Shown here: positions 41,917 through 49,827 of the stretch, in pieces
How the letters are laid out: every line of letters starts with the position of its first letter
Numbering within the stretch: the first letter of the stretch is position 1
NCBI RefSeq assembly: GCF_003752595.1
Contig: NZ_RKIJ01000011.1
Coordinates: 55,322 to 119,321, forward strand
Direction: 5' to 3'
Source of the DNA: Cellulomonas sp. PhB143
GTDB taxonomy: Bacteria; Actinomycetota; Actinomycetes; Actinomycetales; Cellulomonadaceae
Length of the DNA stretch: 64,000 nucleotides
The notes under the pieces: generated by a model
The model's input: only the letters and a program-made list of their open reading frames with translations
Told to the model about the DNA's origin: nothing
Databases searched by the model: none
Program-made: the position numbers and the translations under genes

Positions 41917-42576
41917 GTGAAGCTTCTCCTCACCTCCGGGGGCATCACCAACGCGAGCATCAAGGACGCGCTGGTCGACCTGGTGGGCAAGCCGCTCACC
42001 GACGCCACCGCGCTCTGCGTGCCGACGGCGCAATGGGGCTACCCGCGAAGCGTGCCGGCCACGGTGCCGGACCTCCTGCACGGGCGGTCGTGGGGTGGCA
42101 CGACCTCCCTGGACTGGCGCTCGCTCGGCGTCCTCGAGCTGACTGCGCTCCCGACGATCGGCGCGGAGCGCTGGGTGCCCTGGGTCCGGGCGGCCGACGT
42201 GCTGCTGGTCGCCGGTGGCGAGGCCACGTACCTGTGCCACTGGATGCGGCAGTCAGGTCTGGCCGACCTCATCCCCTCGCTGATCGACACGGTCTGGGTC
42301 GGGGTCAGTGCCGGCAGCATGGTGCTGACCCCGCGTATCGGCGACGACTTCGTGGAGTGGCCCTCTGCGCCGGACGACCGCACGCTCGGCCTGGTGGACT
42401 TCTCCATCTTCCCGCACCTCGACTTCTTCCCCGAGAACACCCTGGCCGAGGCGGAGCGCTGGTCGGCCGGCATCGGTGGACCCGCCTACGCCCTCGACGA
42501 CCAGAGCGCCATCACGGTGGACGACGGCACGGTCGACGTCGTCTCCGAAGGCCGGTGGAGGCTGCTCTCGTCATAG
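41917..42576 (+). CDS. Peptidase E-like (S51 family) protein
   Basis: The 219-residue protein resembles alpha-aspartyl dipeptidase/cyanophycinase-type Ser hydrolases. KLLLTSGGITNASIKDALVD is the N-terminal strand, VLLVAGGEATYLCHWM follows, and the nucleophile Ser is about residue 131 in VGVSAGSMVLTP. FPHLDFFPENT probably supplies the His. The cytosolic enzyme would cut N-terminal Asp dipeptides; exact substrate is unknown. GTG at 41917 follows GAGGGA by eight bases. It lies between tRNA-Asp and tRNA-Glu on the opposite strand, which looks like an insertion into an ancestral tRNA cluster. Confidence 0.85.
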   Translation: MKLLLTSGGITNASIKDALVDLVGKPLTDATALCVPTAQWGYPRSVPATVPDLLHGRSWGGTTSLDWRSLGVLELTALPTIGAERWVPWVRAADVLLVAGGEATYLCHWMRQSGLADLIPSLIDTVWVGVSAGSMVLTPRIGDDFVEWPSAPDDRTLGLVDFSIFPHLDFFPENTLAEAERWSAGIGGPAYALDDQSAITVDDGTVDVVSEGRWRLLSS

Positions 42577-42723
42577 GCGGCTCCGGCGATCGACGGGCGA
42601 GAGCGCCCGCCACGCCGCCGCTCGTGCGGAGACCGCCGTCGGCGCACGGCTGGAGGCGCTGGGCGATGCCTCGGCGGCGACGGCGCTCGACACGTTGATC
42701 AGCTGCTGCCGCCGACGGTCCTG

Positions 42724-42753
42724 GTGCCGTGCCGTGCCGTGCCGTGCCGTGCC
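42724..42753 (+). repeat. Pentanucleotide microsatellite (GTGCC)6
   Basis: Six exact copies of GTGCC lie in the noncoding 253 bases between the peptidase-E-like gene and tRNA-Glu. The neighbouring 42580-42720 stretch has a codable frame (ARAETAVGARLEALGDASAA) that could be the tail of a lost gene, but no family is clear. Confidence 0.85.
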
Positions 42754-42769
42754 GGACCGGGGCGGGATC

Positions 42770-42817
42770 GACCGAGAAAGAAAACCCTCCGATCCGCATC
42801 GCTGCAGGTCAGAGGGT
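42770..42817 (-). terminator. Rho-independent terminator after tRNA-Glu
   Basis: On the minus strand ACCCTC pairs with GAGGGT across a partly paired 22-base loop, followed directly by TTTTCTTTCT. It lies just 3' of the leftward tRNA-Glu gene, so tRNA-Glu ends here and is not cotranscribed with tRNA-Asp. Confidence 0.75.
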
Positions 42818-42829
42818 CTTCGAGGGTCG

Positions 42830-42902
42830 TACCCCCAACGGGATTCGAACCCGTGCTACCGCCGTGAAAGGGCGGGGTCCTGGGCCGCTAGACGATGGGG
42901 GC
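42830..42902 (-). tRNA. tRNA-Glu (TTC)
   Basis: The minus strand gives GCCCCCA paired with TGGGGGT (one G-T pair at the end), D-arm TCGTCTAGCGGCC, anticodon loop CTTTCAC with TTC, and T-arm ACGGGTTCGAATCCCGT, with discriminator A. It has its own promoter upstream and its own terminator. Confidence 0.96.
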
Positions 42903-42964
42903 CCGGCCCGCGGTCGCTGGGTGCGCTCCGGGGAGCGTGCACGGGCGCGGCGAGGGCCTGCGTC

Positions 42965-42994
42965 AGCATACGGCGGGCGCTCGGGGCCGCGCAA
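42965..42994 (-). promoter_or_regulatory. Promoter for tRNA-Glu
   Basis: On the minus strand TTGCGC (-35, 42989-42994) and TATGCT (-10, 42965-42970) are 18 bases apart, about 60 bases before the tRNA-Glu 5' end. It lies in the 133-base gap before the divergent metallopeptidase gene. Confidence 0.6.
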
Positions 42995-43035
42995 AGACGC
43001 GCGTCCGGGGGTGGCGGGTGGGGGAGGATGGCGTC

Positions 43036-43389
43036 GTGGTGGAGATGACGCGCGAGGACTTCGAGACGGCCGTCGGGGACGGGCTGGACCTGGTGCCGGC
43101 CGAGCTGGCGGACCGGATGGACAACGTCGTCGTGCTCGTGGAGGACGACGCGCCGGCGGAGGACCCGACCCTGCTCGGTCTGTACGAGGGAGTCCCGCTC
43201 ACGGAGCGCGACGCCGGCTGGGGTGCGGGCTCGCTCCCGGACCGGATCACGATCTTCCGGAACCCGACGCTGGCGTTCTGCGAGACGCGCGAGGAGGTGG
43301 TCGAGGAGGTCGCGGTCACCGTGGTCCACGAGATCGCGCACCACTTCGGCATCGACGACGAGCGGCTGCACGAGCTCGGCTGGGGCTGA
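43036..43389 (+). CDS. Metallopeptidase family protein (minimal zincin)
   Basis: The 117-residue protein is a one-domain minigluzincin-like member of the Zincin_1 family. HExxH is at about 98-102 (VVHEIAHHFGIDDERLHELG), followed by the usual acidic segment. N-terminal MTREDFETAVGDGLDLVP is typical. Substrate is unknown; the fold is small and probably cytosolic. GTG at 43036 follows GGAGG by eight bases; GTG at 43039 or ATG at 43045 are alternatives. Confidence 0.88.
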   Translation: MVEMTREDFETAVGDGLDLVPAELADRMDNVVVLVEDDAPAEDPTLLGLYEGVPLTERDAGWGAGSLPDRITIFRNPTLAFCETREEVVEEVAVTVVHEIAHHFGIDDERLHELGWG

Positions 43390-43426
43390 GGCCGCGCCCG
43401 GAGCGGGCCGAGGGCACCGAACGAAC

Positions 43427-43469
43427 ATGTCCGAACACCATTGAACACGACCGGACATCGCCGTAGGGT
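43427..43469 (+). promoter_or_regulatory. galE promoter with an inverted repeat
   Basis: TTGAAC (43441-43446) and TAGGGT (43464-43469) are separated by 17 bases, and the ATG of galE begins six bases after the -10, indicating a leaderless message. ATGTCCG (43427) and CGGACAT (43452) form an inverted repeat that straddles the -35 box and could bind a regulator. Confidence 0.7.
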
Positions 43470-43475
43470 GGTGCC

Positions 43476-44459
43476 ATGACGATTCTGGTGACGGGCGGAG
43501 CGGGGTACATCGGGGCGCACGTGGTGCGTCTCCTCCAGGAGCAGGGCGAGCGGGTCGTCGTCGTCGACGACCTGAGCACCGGGCGGGCGGACCGCGTCGG
43601 CGGCGCGACGCTCGTCGAGTGCGACATCGCCTCGCCGGAGGCGACCGGCCTGCTGACGACGACGCTGCGCGACGAGCAGGTCGACGCCGTCATCCACTTC
43701 GCCGCCCGCAAGCAGGTGGGGGAGTCGGTCGAGAAGCCGGCCTGGTACTACCAGCAGAACGTCGGCGGCCTGACGAACCTCCTCACCGCCATGGAGGCGG
43801 CCGGCGTCGACCGGCTGGTGTTCTCCTCCAGCGCCGCGACCTACGGGATGCCCGCGGTCTCGAGCGTCGAGGAGAAGCTGCACGCCGAGCCGATCAACCC
43901 CTACGGCGAGACCAAGCTGGTCTGCGAGTGGCTCGCCCGGGCCGCGGCACGGGCCTGGGGCCTGCGCTTCGTGGCGCTGCGCTACTTCAACGTCGCCGGC
44001 GCGGGGTGGCCCGAGCTCGGCGACCCGGCGGTCCTCAACCTCGTCCCCATGGTCCTCGACCGGCTCGCCCGGGGCGAGCGTCCCGCGATCTTCGGCGACG
44101 ACTACCCCACGCCGGACGGGACGTGCATCCGCGACTACATCCACGTGCGCGACCTGGCGGACGCCCACATCTCCTCGCTGGCCTACCTGGACCGGGCCGA
44201 GCGCGAGTTCGACGTGTTCAACGTCGGCACGGGCGAGGGTGCGTCGGTGCGCGAGGTGATCGAGGAGATCGGCCGCGCATCGGGCCTGGACGCGACGCCC
44301 GAGATCCGCCCGCGCCGCGCCGGCGACCCGCCGCGGCTGGTCGCGTCGCCCGAGCGGATCTCCCGGGAGCTGGGCTGGAGCGCCGAGCGTGCGCTGCCCG
44401 AGATCGTGTCGTCCGCGTGGGAGGCCTGGCAGGCGGGTCCCCGACGCATCGAGGTCTGA
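43476..44459 (+). CDS. galE: UDP-glucose 4-epimerase
   Basis: The 327-residue extended SDR interconverts UDP-glucose and UDP-galactose (or the N-acetyl forms). The NAD site is TILVTGGAGYIGAHVVRLL, the catalytic Ser is in FSSSAATYG, and Tyr143-Lys147 lie in NPYGETK. The family-typical RYFNVAGA and GDDYPTPDGTCIRDYIHV motifs are present. It likely feeds cell-surface polysaccharide synthesis. It is transcribed from its own leaderless promoter; the carotenoid operon follows after a palindrome. Confidence 0.95.
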   Translation: MTILVTGGAGYIGAHVVRLLQEQGERVVVVDDLSTGRADRVGGATLVECDIASPEATGLLTTTLRDEQVDAVIHFAARKQVGESVEKPAWYYQQNVGGLTNLLTAMEAAGVDRLVFSSSAATYGMPAVSSVEEKLHAEPINPYGETKLVCEWLARAAARAWGLRFVALRYFNVAGAGWPELGDPAVLNLVPMVLDRLARGERPAIFGDDYPTPDGTCIRDYIHVRDLADAHISSLAYLDRAEREFDVFNVGTGEGASVREVIEEIGRASGLDATPEIRPRRAGDPPRLVASPERISRELGWSAERALPEIVSSAWEAWQAGPRRIEV

Positions 44460-44477
44460 CCTCCGGGGCCCGGCCGC

Positions 44478-44517
44478 TTGCCGCCGAAGAGATGCTCAGT
44501 ATGCTGAGCATCTCTTC
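44478..44517 (+). promoter_or_regulatory. Promoter and 32-base perfect palindrome of the carotenoid operon
   Basis: GAAGAGATGCTCAG (44486-44499) and its perfect complement (44504-44517) flank a TATG centre. TTGCCG (44478-44483) and TATGCT (44500-44505) form a plausible -35/-10 pair with 16-base spacing, so the palindrome covers the spacer, the -10 box and the start site. A bound repressor would block RNA polymerase; MarR-type CrtR regulators act on carotenoid operons in Corynebacterium. The same repeat could also act as a galE terminator, although it has no T-run and lies two bases before the crtE ribosome site AAGGAG. Confidence 0.7.
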
Positions 44518-44533
44518 CGAAGGAGTGGTGCAC

Positions 44534-45646
44534 GTGAGCGACGAGGCCAGCCTCGCCGGCCCTGCGGCGCCCGCCGAGGGCTGGCCGCGCGCCGCCCGCC
44601 TGGGGGACCGCGTCGCGGCGGGGCTCGCCGAGACGGAGCAGGTCCTGGACGACTACCTCGCCGGGTCCGTGCGGCGCGCCCGCGCCCTGCACCCGAGCGC
44701 CGGGGAGCTGTGGGCGGCCCTGCGCGACCAGCTCGGGGGCAAGCGGGTGCGTCCCCGCCTCGTGCTGACGGCCTACCTGGGGCTCGGCGGGGACGACGTC
44801 GGCGCCGCGGCCGCCGTCGCGGCGGCACAGGAGGTCCTGCACACGGCCATGCTGGCCCACGACGACCTCCTCGACCACGACGAGGTGCGCCGCGGCCGGC
44901 CCAACCTGGCCGGCTCCTACCGCGCCCGCCTGGGTGCGGGGCTGACGCCGTCCGAGACCGAGGACCAGGTCCGCGCGGCCGCGCTCCTGGGCGGCGACCT
45001 GGGCCTCGCGGGGGCCGTCGACGTCGTGCTGCGCTCCGGGGTCGAGGCGTCGCTGCAGGCGGAGCTCGTCGCCCTGATCGTCCGGTCGATCCACACCAGC
45101 GTCGCCGGGGAGCTCCTCGACGTCACCGGGCAGAGCGCGGCGCCGGTGACCTTCGACGCGCTGCGTCTCGCGGGGCTCAAGACCGCCACCTACACCTGCG
45201 TCGTGCCGCTCCTGTCCGGGGCCGCGCTCGCCGGGGCGGGATCCGCCGAGCGCGCCGCCCTCGAGTCGTACGGGAGCGCTGCCGGGGTCGCCTTCCAGCT
45301 CGTCGACGACCTCCTCGGGGTCCTCGGCGACCCTGCGGTGACGGGCAAGTCGGTCCTCGGCGACCTGCGCGAGGGCAAGCGCACCTACCTGCTGGCGGTC
45401 GCCCACGCGCGCGCCGCCCCCGCCGGTCGGGCGGTGCTCGAGGCGCGGGTCGGCGACCCGGCGCTGGACGAGTCCGGGGCCGGGGAGGTCCGTGCGGTGC
45501 TCGAGGCGACCGGCGCCGCCGACGCGGTGCGCACCCGGGTCGACGCGCTCGTGGCCGACGCCGTGGCCGCCGCCGAGGGGCTCCCGCCCGACCTCGCGGC
45601 GGAGCTGGCCGGGCTCGCGGTCGCGCTCACGGAGCGCTCCGCGTGA
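44534..45646 (+). CDS. crtE: Geranylgeranyl diphosphate synthase
   Basis: The 370-residue polyprenyl synthase has the first Asp-rich motif DDLLD at about 110 (HDDLLDHDEVRRGRPN) and the second region FQLVDDLLGVLGD. GGKRVRPRLVLTAYLGLGG precedes the first motif. It should make C20 GGPP from IPP and allylic diphosphates for phytoene synthase. GTG at 44534 follows AAGGAG by eight bases. The stop overlaps crtB (GTGA). It is the first gene of the crt operon. Confidence 0.92.
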   Translation: MSDEASLAGPAAPAEGWPRAARLGDRVAAGLAETEQVLDDYLAGSVRRARALHPSAGELWAALRDQLGGKRVRPRLVLTAYLGLGGDDVGAAAAVAAAQEVLHTAMLAHDDLLDHDEVRRGRPNLAGSYRARLGAGLTPSETEDQVRAAALLGGDLGLAGAVDVVLRSGVEASLQAELVALIVRSIHTSVAGELLDVTGQSAAPVTFDALRLAGLKTATYTCVVPLLSGAALAGAGSAERAALESYGSAAGVAFQLVDDLLGVLGDPAVTGKSVLGDLREGKRTYLLAVAHARAAPAGRAVLEARVGDPALDESGAGEVRAVLEATGAADAVRTRVDALVADAVAAAEGLPPDLAAELAGLAVALTERSA

Positions 45647-46509
45647 GCCGCAGGACCGGGGCCGAGCTCTACGACCGCACGGCCGCGCGGGTCAGCCGCG
45701 CGGTGCTCGCGGAGTACTCCACGTCGTTCGGCCTCGGCACGCGGCTGCTCGGGCCGCGCATGCGGCGGCACATCGAGGCGGTCTACGGGCTCGTCCGCGT
45801 CGCGGACGAGATCGTGGACACCTACCGGGGCGACGAGGCGCGGGCCGCGCTCGACGAGCTCGAGGCCGAGACCTCGCGGGCGGTGGCGTGCGGGTGGTCG
45901 TCGAACCTCGTCGTGCACTCCTTCGCGCGCACGGCCCGGGCGACCGGGATCGACGAGCGGCAGACGACGCCGTTCTTCGCCTCGATGCGCGCCGACCTGA
46001 CCACGACGGTGCACGACGAGGCCAGCTACGAGGCGTACGTGTACGGCTCGGCCGAGGTCGTCGGCCTGATGTGCCTGCAGGTGTTCTGCCGCGGCGGCCG
46101 CGAGGACGGCGACGTGCCCGTCGACGGCGTGCTCGTCGACGGCGCGCGCGCCCTCGGTGCCGCGTTCCAGAAGATCAACTTCCTGCGCGACCTGCGCGAG
46201 GACGCCGCGCTGGGCCGCAGCTACTTCCCCGGCGTCACGCCGCGGACGCTGGACCGGGCGGGCCTGGACGCGGTGCTGGCCGAGATCCGCGGCGACGTGG
46301 ACCGCGCGCGGGCCGCGATGCCCGGGCTGCCCCGGCGCCCCCGGGCCGCCGTCGCCGCCACGCTCGCTCTCTACGACAGGCTGCTGGTGCGGCTGGCCGC
46401 GACCCCGCCGCACGAGATCCTCGAGCGGCGCGTGCGGGTGCCCGACGCCGAGAAGCTCCTGGTCGCCGGGGTCGCCGCGGTGCGGTCCCTGCGCGGGGTG
46501 CGGGGCTGA
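45643..46509 (+). CDS. crtB: Phytoene synthase
   Basis: The 288-residue squalene/phytoene synthase family enzyme condenses two GGPP to phytoene. The two Asp-rich motifs are ADEIVDTYRGDEA (about 46-58) and QKINFLRDLREDAALGRSYF (about 175-195). The N-terminal STSFGLGTRLL is typical. The GTG overlaps the crtE stop, and its TGA overlaps the crtI ATG, so expression is tightly coupled. Confidence 0.95.
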   Translation: MSRRTGAELYDRTAARVSRAVLAEYSTSFGLGTRLLGPRMRRHIEAVYGLVRVADEIVDTYRGDEARAALDELEAETSRAVACGWSSNLVVHSFARTARATGIDERQTTPFFASMRADLTTTVHDEASYEAYVYGSAEVVGLMCLQVFCRGGREDGDVPVDGVLVDGARALGAAFQKINFLRDLREDAALGRSYFPGVTPRTLDRAGLDAVLAEIRGDVDRARAAMPGLPRRPRAAVAATLALYDRLLVRLAATPPHEILERRVRVPDAEKLLVAGVAAVRSLRGVRG

Positions 46510-48176
46510 TGCCGGGCGGTCGCCGGGTCGTGGTCGTCGGCGGGGGCGTGGGCGGCCTCGCGACCGCCGCGCTGCTCGCCCGCGGCGGGGCAGAGGTCAC
46601 GCTCCTGGAGCGCCACGACAGCCTCGGCGGCCGGGCCGGGACGCTCGAGGTCGACGGTTTCCGCTTCGACACCGGCCCCTCCTGGTACTTCATGCCCGAG
46701 GTCTTCGAGCACTTCTTCGCGCTCTTCGGCGAGCGGGTCGAGGACCACCTCGACCTCGTCCCGCTCGACCCGGCCTACCGGGTGTTCTTCGAGCCCGCGC
46801 AGCCGGGGGCCGCGACGGCGGAGGAGCGGCTCGACGTCGGCCGGGACCCCGAGGCGAACTACCGGGCCTTCGAGCGCCTGGAGCGGGGCGCCGGGGCACG
46901 CGTGCGCGCGTACGTGGAGCGGTCCGGCACGGCCTACCGGCTCGCGCTCCACCGCTTCCTGTACACGACCTTCGAGCGTCCCTCGCGCCTGCTGTCGCCC
47001 GCGACGCTCCCGCACCTGCCGCGGCTGGCGCGCCTCCTCGGGAGCACCCTCGCGGCCGAGGCCGCCCGGACGGTGGAGGAAGAGCGGCTGCGCAAGGTGC
47101 TCGGCTACCACGCGGTCTTCCTCGGCTCCTCGCCCTATCGCGTCCCCGCGCTGTACAGCCTGATGAGCCACCTGGACCTGGCCGACGGCGTCCGGTACCC
47201 GCGCGGCGGGATGTACACCCTGGTCCAGGCGCTCGAGCGGCTCGCCCGCGCCGCCGGCGTCGACGTGCGCACGGGTGCCGACGTCGCGTCGATCGAGGTG
47301 GCGCCGCGCCCCCCGGGCCGGCTGCGCCATCGGCCCCGCGGCGCCGTCACGGGCGTGCGGCTGACGGACGGCGAGGTGGTCCCCGCCGACGTCGTCGTCT
47401 CCGGCGCCGACCGCCACCACACCGAGACCGAGCTGCTGCCCCGCGAGTACGCGGACCTGCCGCCCGAGGCGTGGGAGCGCCGTGGTCCCGGGATCTCCGC
47501 GCTGCTCGTCATGGCGGGCGTGCGCGGCGGGCTGCCCGAGCTCGCGCACCACTCGCTGTTCTTCACGGACGACTGGCCGCGCAACTTCGCGGACGTGCTG
47601 GGCACGGACCGGGCGAGCGCCGTCGGCGACCTGCAGGTGCCGCTGCCGGGGTCGCTGTACGTCTCGCGCACCTCGGCGACCGACGTCCCCGGCTCGCCCC
47701 GGGCCGCGGCACCGGCCGGGCACGAGAACCTCTTCGTGCTGGTGCCCTTCCCCGCGGACGAGCGGCTCGGGGCGAACGACGTCACCCAGGAGCGGCTCGA
47801 GGTGCTCGCGGACGCCTACCTCGAGCAGGTCGGCGCGTGGGCGGGCGTCGCGGACCTGGGCGCGCGGGTCGTCACGCGCCGCGTCGTCGGGCCCGCGCAC
47901 TTCCACGAGTCTTTCCGGGCATGGCGCGGCACGGCGCTCGGGATGGAGCACACGCTGCGCCAGTCGGCGATGTTCCGGCCCGCGGACCGGTCGCGGCGCG
48001 TGGCCGGGCTGCTGCACGTGGGCAGCGGGACCGTGCCGGGGGTCGGTCTGCCCATGTGCGTGATCAGCGCCGAGCTGGTCGCGAAGCGGCTGCTCGGGGA
48101 GACGTCGTCGCGCCCGCTGCCCGCGCCGCTGCGCCCGGGGTTCCTCGAGGCGAGCCGGCGGGGGTGGGGCGCATGA
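46509..48176 (+). CDS. crtI: Phytoene desaturase
   Basis: The 555-residue FAD enzyme converts phytoene to lycopene by successive desaturations. The N-terminal dinucleotide motif is VVVVGGGVGGLATAALLARGG with ERHDSLGGRAGT. GVRYPRGGMYTLVQALERLA and the C-terminal HVGSGTVPGVGLPMCVISA are CrtI hallmarks. It starts at the ATG overlapping the crtB stop and overlaps crtYe by four bases. Confidence 0.95.
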   Translation: MPGGRRVVVVGGGVGGLATAALLARGGAEVTLLERHDSLGGRAGTLEVDGFRFDTGPSWYFMPEVFEHFFALFGERVEDHLDLVPLDPAYRVFFEPAQPGAATAEERLDVGRDPEANYRAFERLERGAGARVRAYVERSGTAYRLALHRFLYTTFERPSRLLSPATLPHLPRLARLLGSTLAAEAARTVEEERLRKVLGYHAVFLGSSPYRVPALYSLMSHLDLADGVRYPRGGMYTLVQALERLARAAGVDVRTGADVASIEVAPRPPGRLRHRPRGAVTGVRLTDGEVVPADVVVSGADRHHTETELLPREYADLPPEAWERRGPGISALLVMAGVRGGLPELAHHSLFFTDDWPRNFADVLGTDRASAVGDLQVPLPGSLYVSRTSATDVPGSPRAAAPAGHENLFVLVPFPADERLGANDVTQERLEVLADAYLEQVGAWAGVADLGARVVTRRVVGPAHFHESFRAWRGTALGMEHTLRQSAMFRPADRSRRVAGLLHVGSGTVPGVGLPMCVISAELVAKRLLGETSSRPLPAPLRPGFLEASRRGWGA

Positions 48177-48520
48177 GCAGCGGCTTCCACCCCGTGGGCC
48201 TCGTGTACCTCGGGGCTCTCGTGGTGTCCCTCGCCGGGCTGGCCGTCCTCGACCTGCGGTACCGGCTCGCGTTCTGGGACAGGCCCGGGCGGTCCGCGGT
48301 CTGTGTGCTCGTCGGCGTCCTCGCCTTCCTCGTCTGGGACGTCGCCGGCCTCGCCCTGGGCGTCTTCGCGCGCGGGGACTCCCCGCACATGACCGGGATC
48401 CTCCTGGCGCCCGAGCTCCCGCTGGAGGAGTCCGTGTTCCTCACCCTGCTGTGCTACTGCACGCTGCTCGTGTGGCGGGCGGCCGACCGGTGGTTCGCCG
48501 CCCGGGCGGGTCGGCGATGA
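48173..48520 (+). CDS. crtYe: C50 carotenoid cyclase subunit (CrtYe)
   Basis: The 115-residue membrane protein has three helices and the heterodimeric lycopene-cyclase domain pattern: YLGALVVSLAGLAVLDLRYR, LAFW, the WDVAGLALGVF segment and LLAPELPLEESVFL. The PELPLEE motif is typical of this cyclase family. It acts with CrtYf to cyclise the elongated C50 backbone. The start overlaps the crtI stop (ATGA). Confidence 0.9.
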   Translation: MSSGFHPVGLVYLGALVVSLAGLAVLDLRYRLAFWDRPGRSAVCVLVGVLAFLVWDVAGLALGVFARGDSPHMTGILLAPELPLEESVFLTLLCYCTLLVWRAADRWFAARAGRR

Positions 48521-48882
48521 CGAACATCGTGATGAACGTCGTCGTCGTCGTCGCGCTGGCGGCGGTGTGCGTCCCGGTGCTGCGCCGCCGCGCCCCCGGC
48601 ACGCGCTCGGGCCCCCTGCTGGTGGCGGGCGCGGTCATGGTCGCGCTGACGCTGGTGTTCGACACGGTCATGATCGCCGCCGGCCTCTACACCTATGCTC
48701 CCGACAAGATCCTCGGCGTCCGGCTCTGGGGTGCGCCGCTCGAGGACTTCGCGTACCCCGTGGCCGCTGTCCTGCTCGTCCCGGCGACGTGGACGGTGCT
48801 GGAGGGCCGCGCGCGGCGGGTCGCGCGGGCCGCGGCCGAGGAGACCACGGCGACGGAGACCATGACGACGGAGGAGCGGTGA
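48517..48882 (+). CDS. crtYf: C50 carotenoid cyclase subunit (CrtYf)
   Basis: The 121-residue membrane protein is the second cyclase subunit: FDTVMIAAGLYTYAPDKILG followed by VRLWGAPLEDFAYPVAAVLL, where the APLEDF motif matches the family's conserved acidic site. With CrtYe it forms the terminal rings (epsilon or gamma). ATG at 48517 overlaps the crtYe stop. The C-terminal 15 residues are Thr/Glu-rich. Confidence 0.9.
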   Translation: MTNIVMNVVVVVALAAVCVPVLRRRAPGTRSGPLLVAGAVMVALTLVFDTVMIAAGLYTYAPDKILGVRLWGAPLEDFAYPVAAVLLVPATWTVLEGRARRVARAAAEETTATETMTTEER

Positions 48883-49799
48883 GCGAGGACCAGCGGCGCA
48901 CGGTGGAGGGCACGAGCCGGGGGACGCGGCTGCGCGCGGTGCTCGCGGCGTCGCGGCCGTTCTCGTGGGTCAACACCGCCTACCCCTTCGCCGCCGGGTA
49001 CCTCGTGGCCACGGGCGGCCGGGTGGACGCCGCGCTCGTCGTCGGCACCCTGTACTTCCTGATCCCCTACAACCTGCTGATGTACGGGATCAACGACGTC
49101 TTCGACCACGAGTCCGACCTGCGCAACCCCCGCAAGGGCGGTATCGAGGGGGGCCTCGTCGCCCGCGCCGAGGCGCGCCGCACGCACCGGGCGATCCTGT
49201 GGGCGGCGGTCGGGAGCAACCTGCCGTTCCTCGTCTGGCTGCTCGCGGTGGCCGACGGCGCGGCGAACCTCGTCCTCGTCGCCGTCGTCTTCCTCGTGGT
49301 CGCCTACTCGGCGCCCGGGCTGCGGTTCAAGGAGAAGCCGTTCCTCGACTCGTTCACGTCGGCGATGCACTTCGTCGGCCCGCTGCTGTACGCGCTGGTC
49401 CTCGTCGGGGCACCGCTCGGGTCCCGCAGCGTGTGGCCGGTGCTCGTCGCGTTCGTGCTGTGGGGGGCGGCGTCGCAGGCGTTCGGCGCCGTGCAGGACG
49501 TCGTCGCGGACCGGGCCGGGGGGATCGGCTCCGTCGCCACGGTGATCGGCGCGCGCGCCACGGTGCTGGTCGCCGCTGGCGCCTACGTGGTCGCGGCGGC
49601 GGTGCTGGCGGTGCTGCCCTGGCCGGGGTGGCTCGCGGCCGTGCTGCCGCTGCCGTACGCCGTCAACGTGCTGCGCTTCCGCTCGGTGACGGACGACGAC
49701 TGCGAGCGTGCCAACGCCGGGTGGCGGGCGTTCCTCTGGCTCAACCTCGTCACCGGCTTCCTCGTGACGATGCTGCTGATCGCGGCGACCTGGCGGTAG
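48879..49799 (+). CDS. crtEb: Lycopene elongase (UbiA-type prenyltransferase, CrtEb)
   Basis: The 306-residue multi-pass membrane enzyme belongs to the UbiA superfamily. The prenyl-diphosphate site is INDVFDHESDLRNPRKGG, and the second Asp region is VQDVVADRAGGIGS. In the C50 pathway it adds two C5 units to lycopene to give flavuxanthin-type C50 products, cyclised by CrtYe/CrtYf. GTG overlaps the crtYf stop. It ends the crt operon and converges with the LAS carboxypeptidase gene. Confidence 0.92.
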   Translation: MSEDQRRTVEGTSRGTRLRAVLAASRPFSWVNTAYPFAAGYLVATGGRVDAALVVGTLYFLIPYNLLMYGINDVFDHESDLRNPRKGGIEGGLVARAEARRTHRAILWAAVGSNLPFLVWLLAVADGAANLVLVAVVFLVVAYSAPGLRFKEKPFLDSFTSAMHFVGPLLYALVLVGAPLGSRSVWPVLVAFVLWGAASQAFGAVQDVVADRAGGIGSVATVIGARATVLVAAGAYVVAAAVLAVLPWPGWLAAVLPLPYAVNVLRFRSVTDDDCERANAGWRAFLWLNLVTGFLVTMLLIAATWR

Positions 49800-49827
49800 C
49801 GGCCGCCGGGCCCGCCGGCCCGTCCGC

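Noticed and set aside
42577-42720. A possible small gene after the peptidase-E-like gene with a plausible helical frame.
   Set aside because: There is no start with a ribosome site, the frame runs through the microsatellite, and no family is recognisable; it is kept only as a possible remnant.
42723-42755. CRISPR-like repetition between the peptidase-E-like gene and tRNA-Glu.
   Set aside because: It is a simple six-unit GTGCC microsatellite without spacers.
43421-43446. Second LexA box near the galE promoter (CGAACATGTCCGA).
   Set aside because: The right half-site lacks GTTCGA; only one half resembles the consensus, unlike the exact box at 9751.
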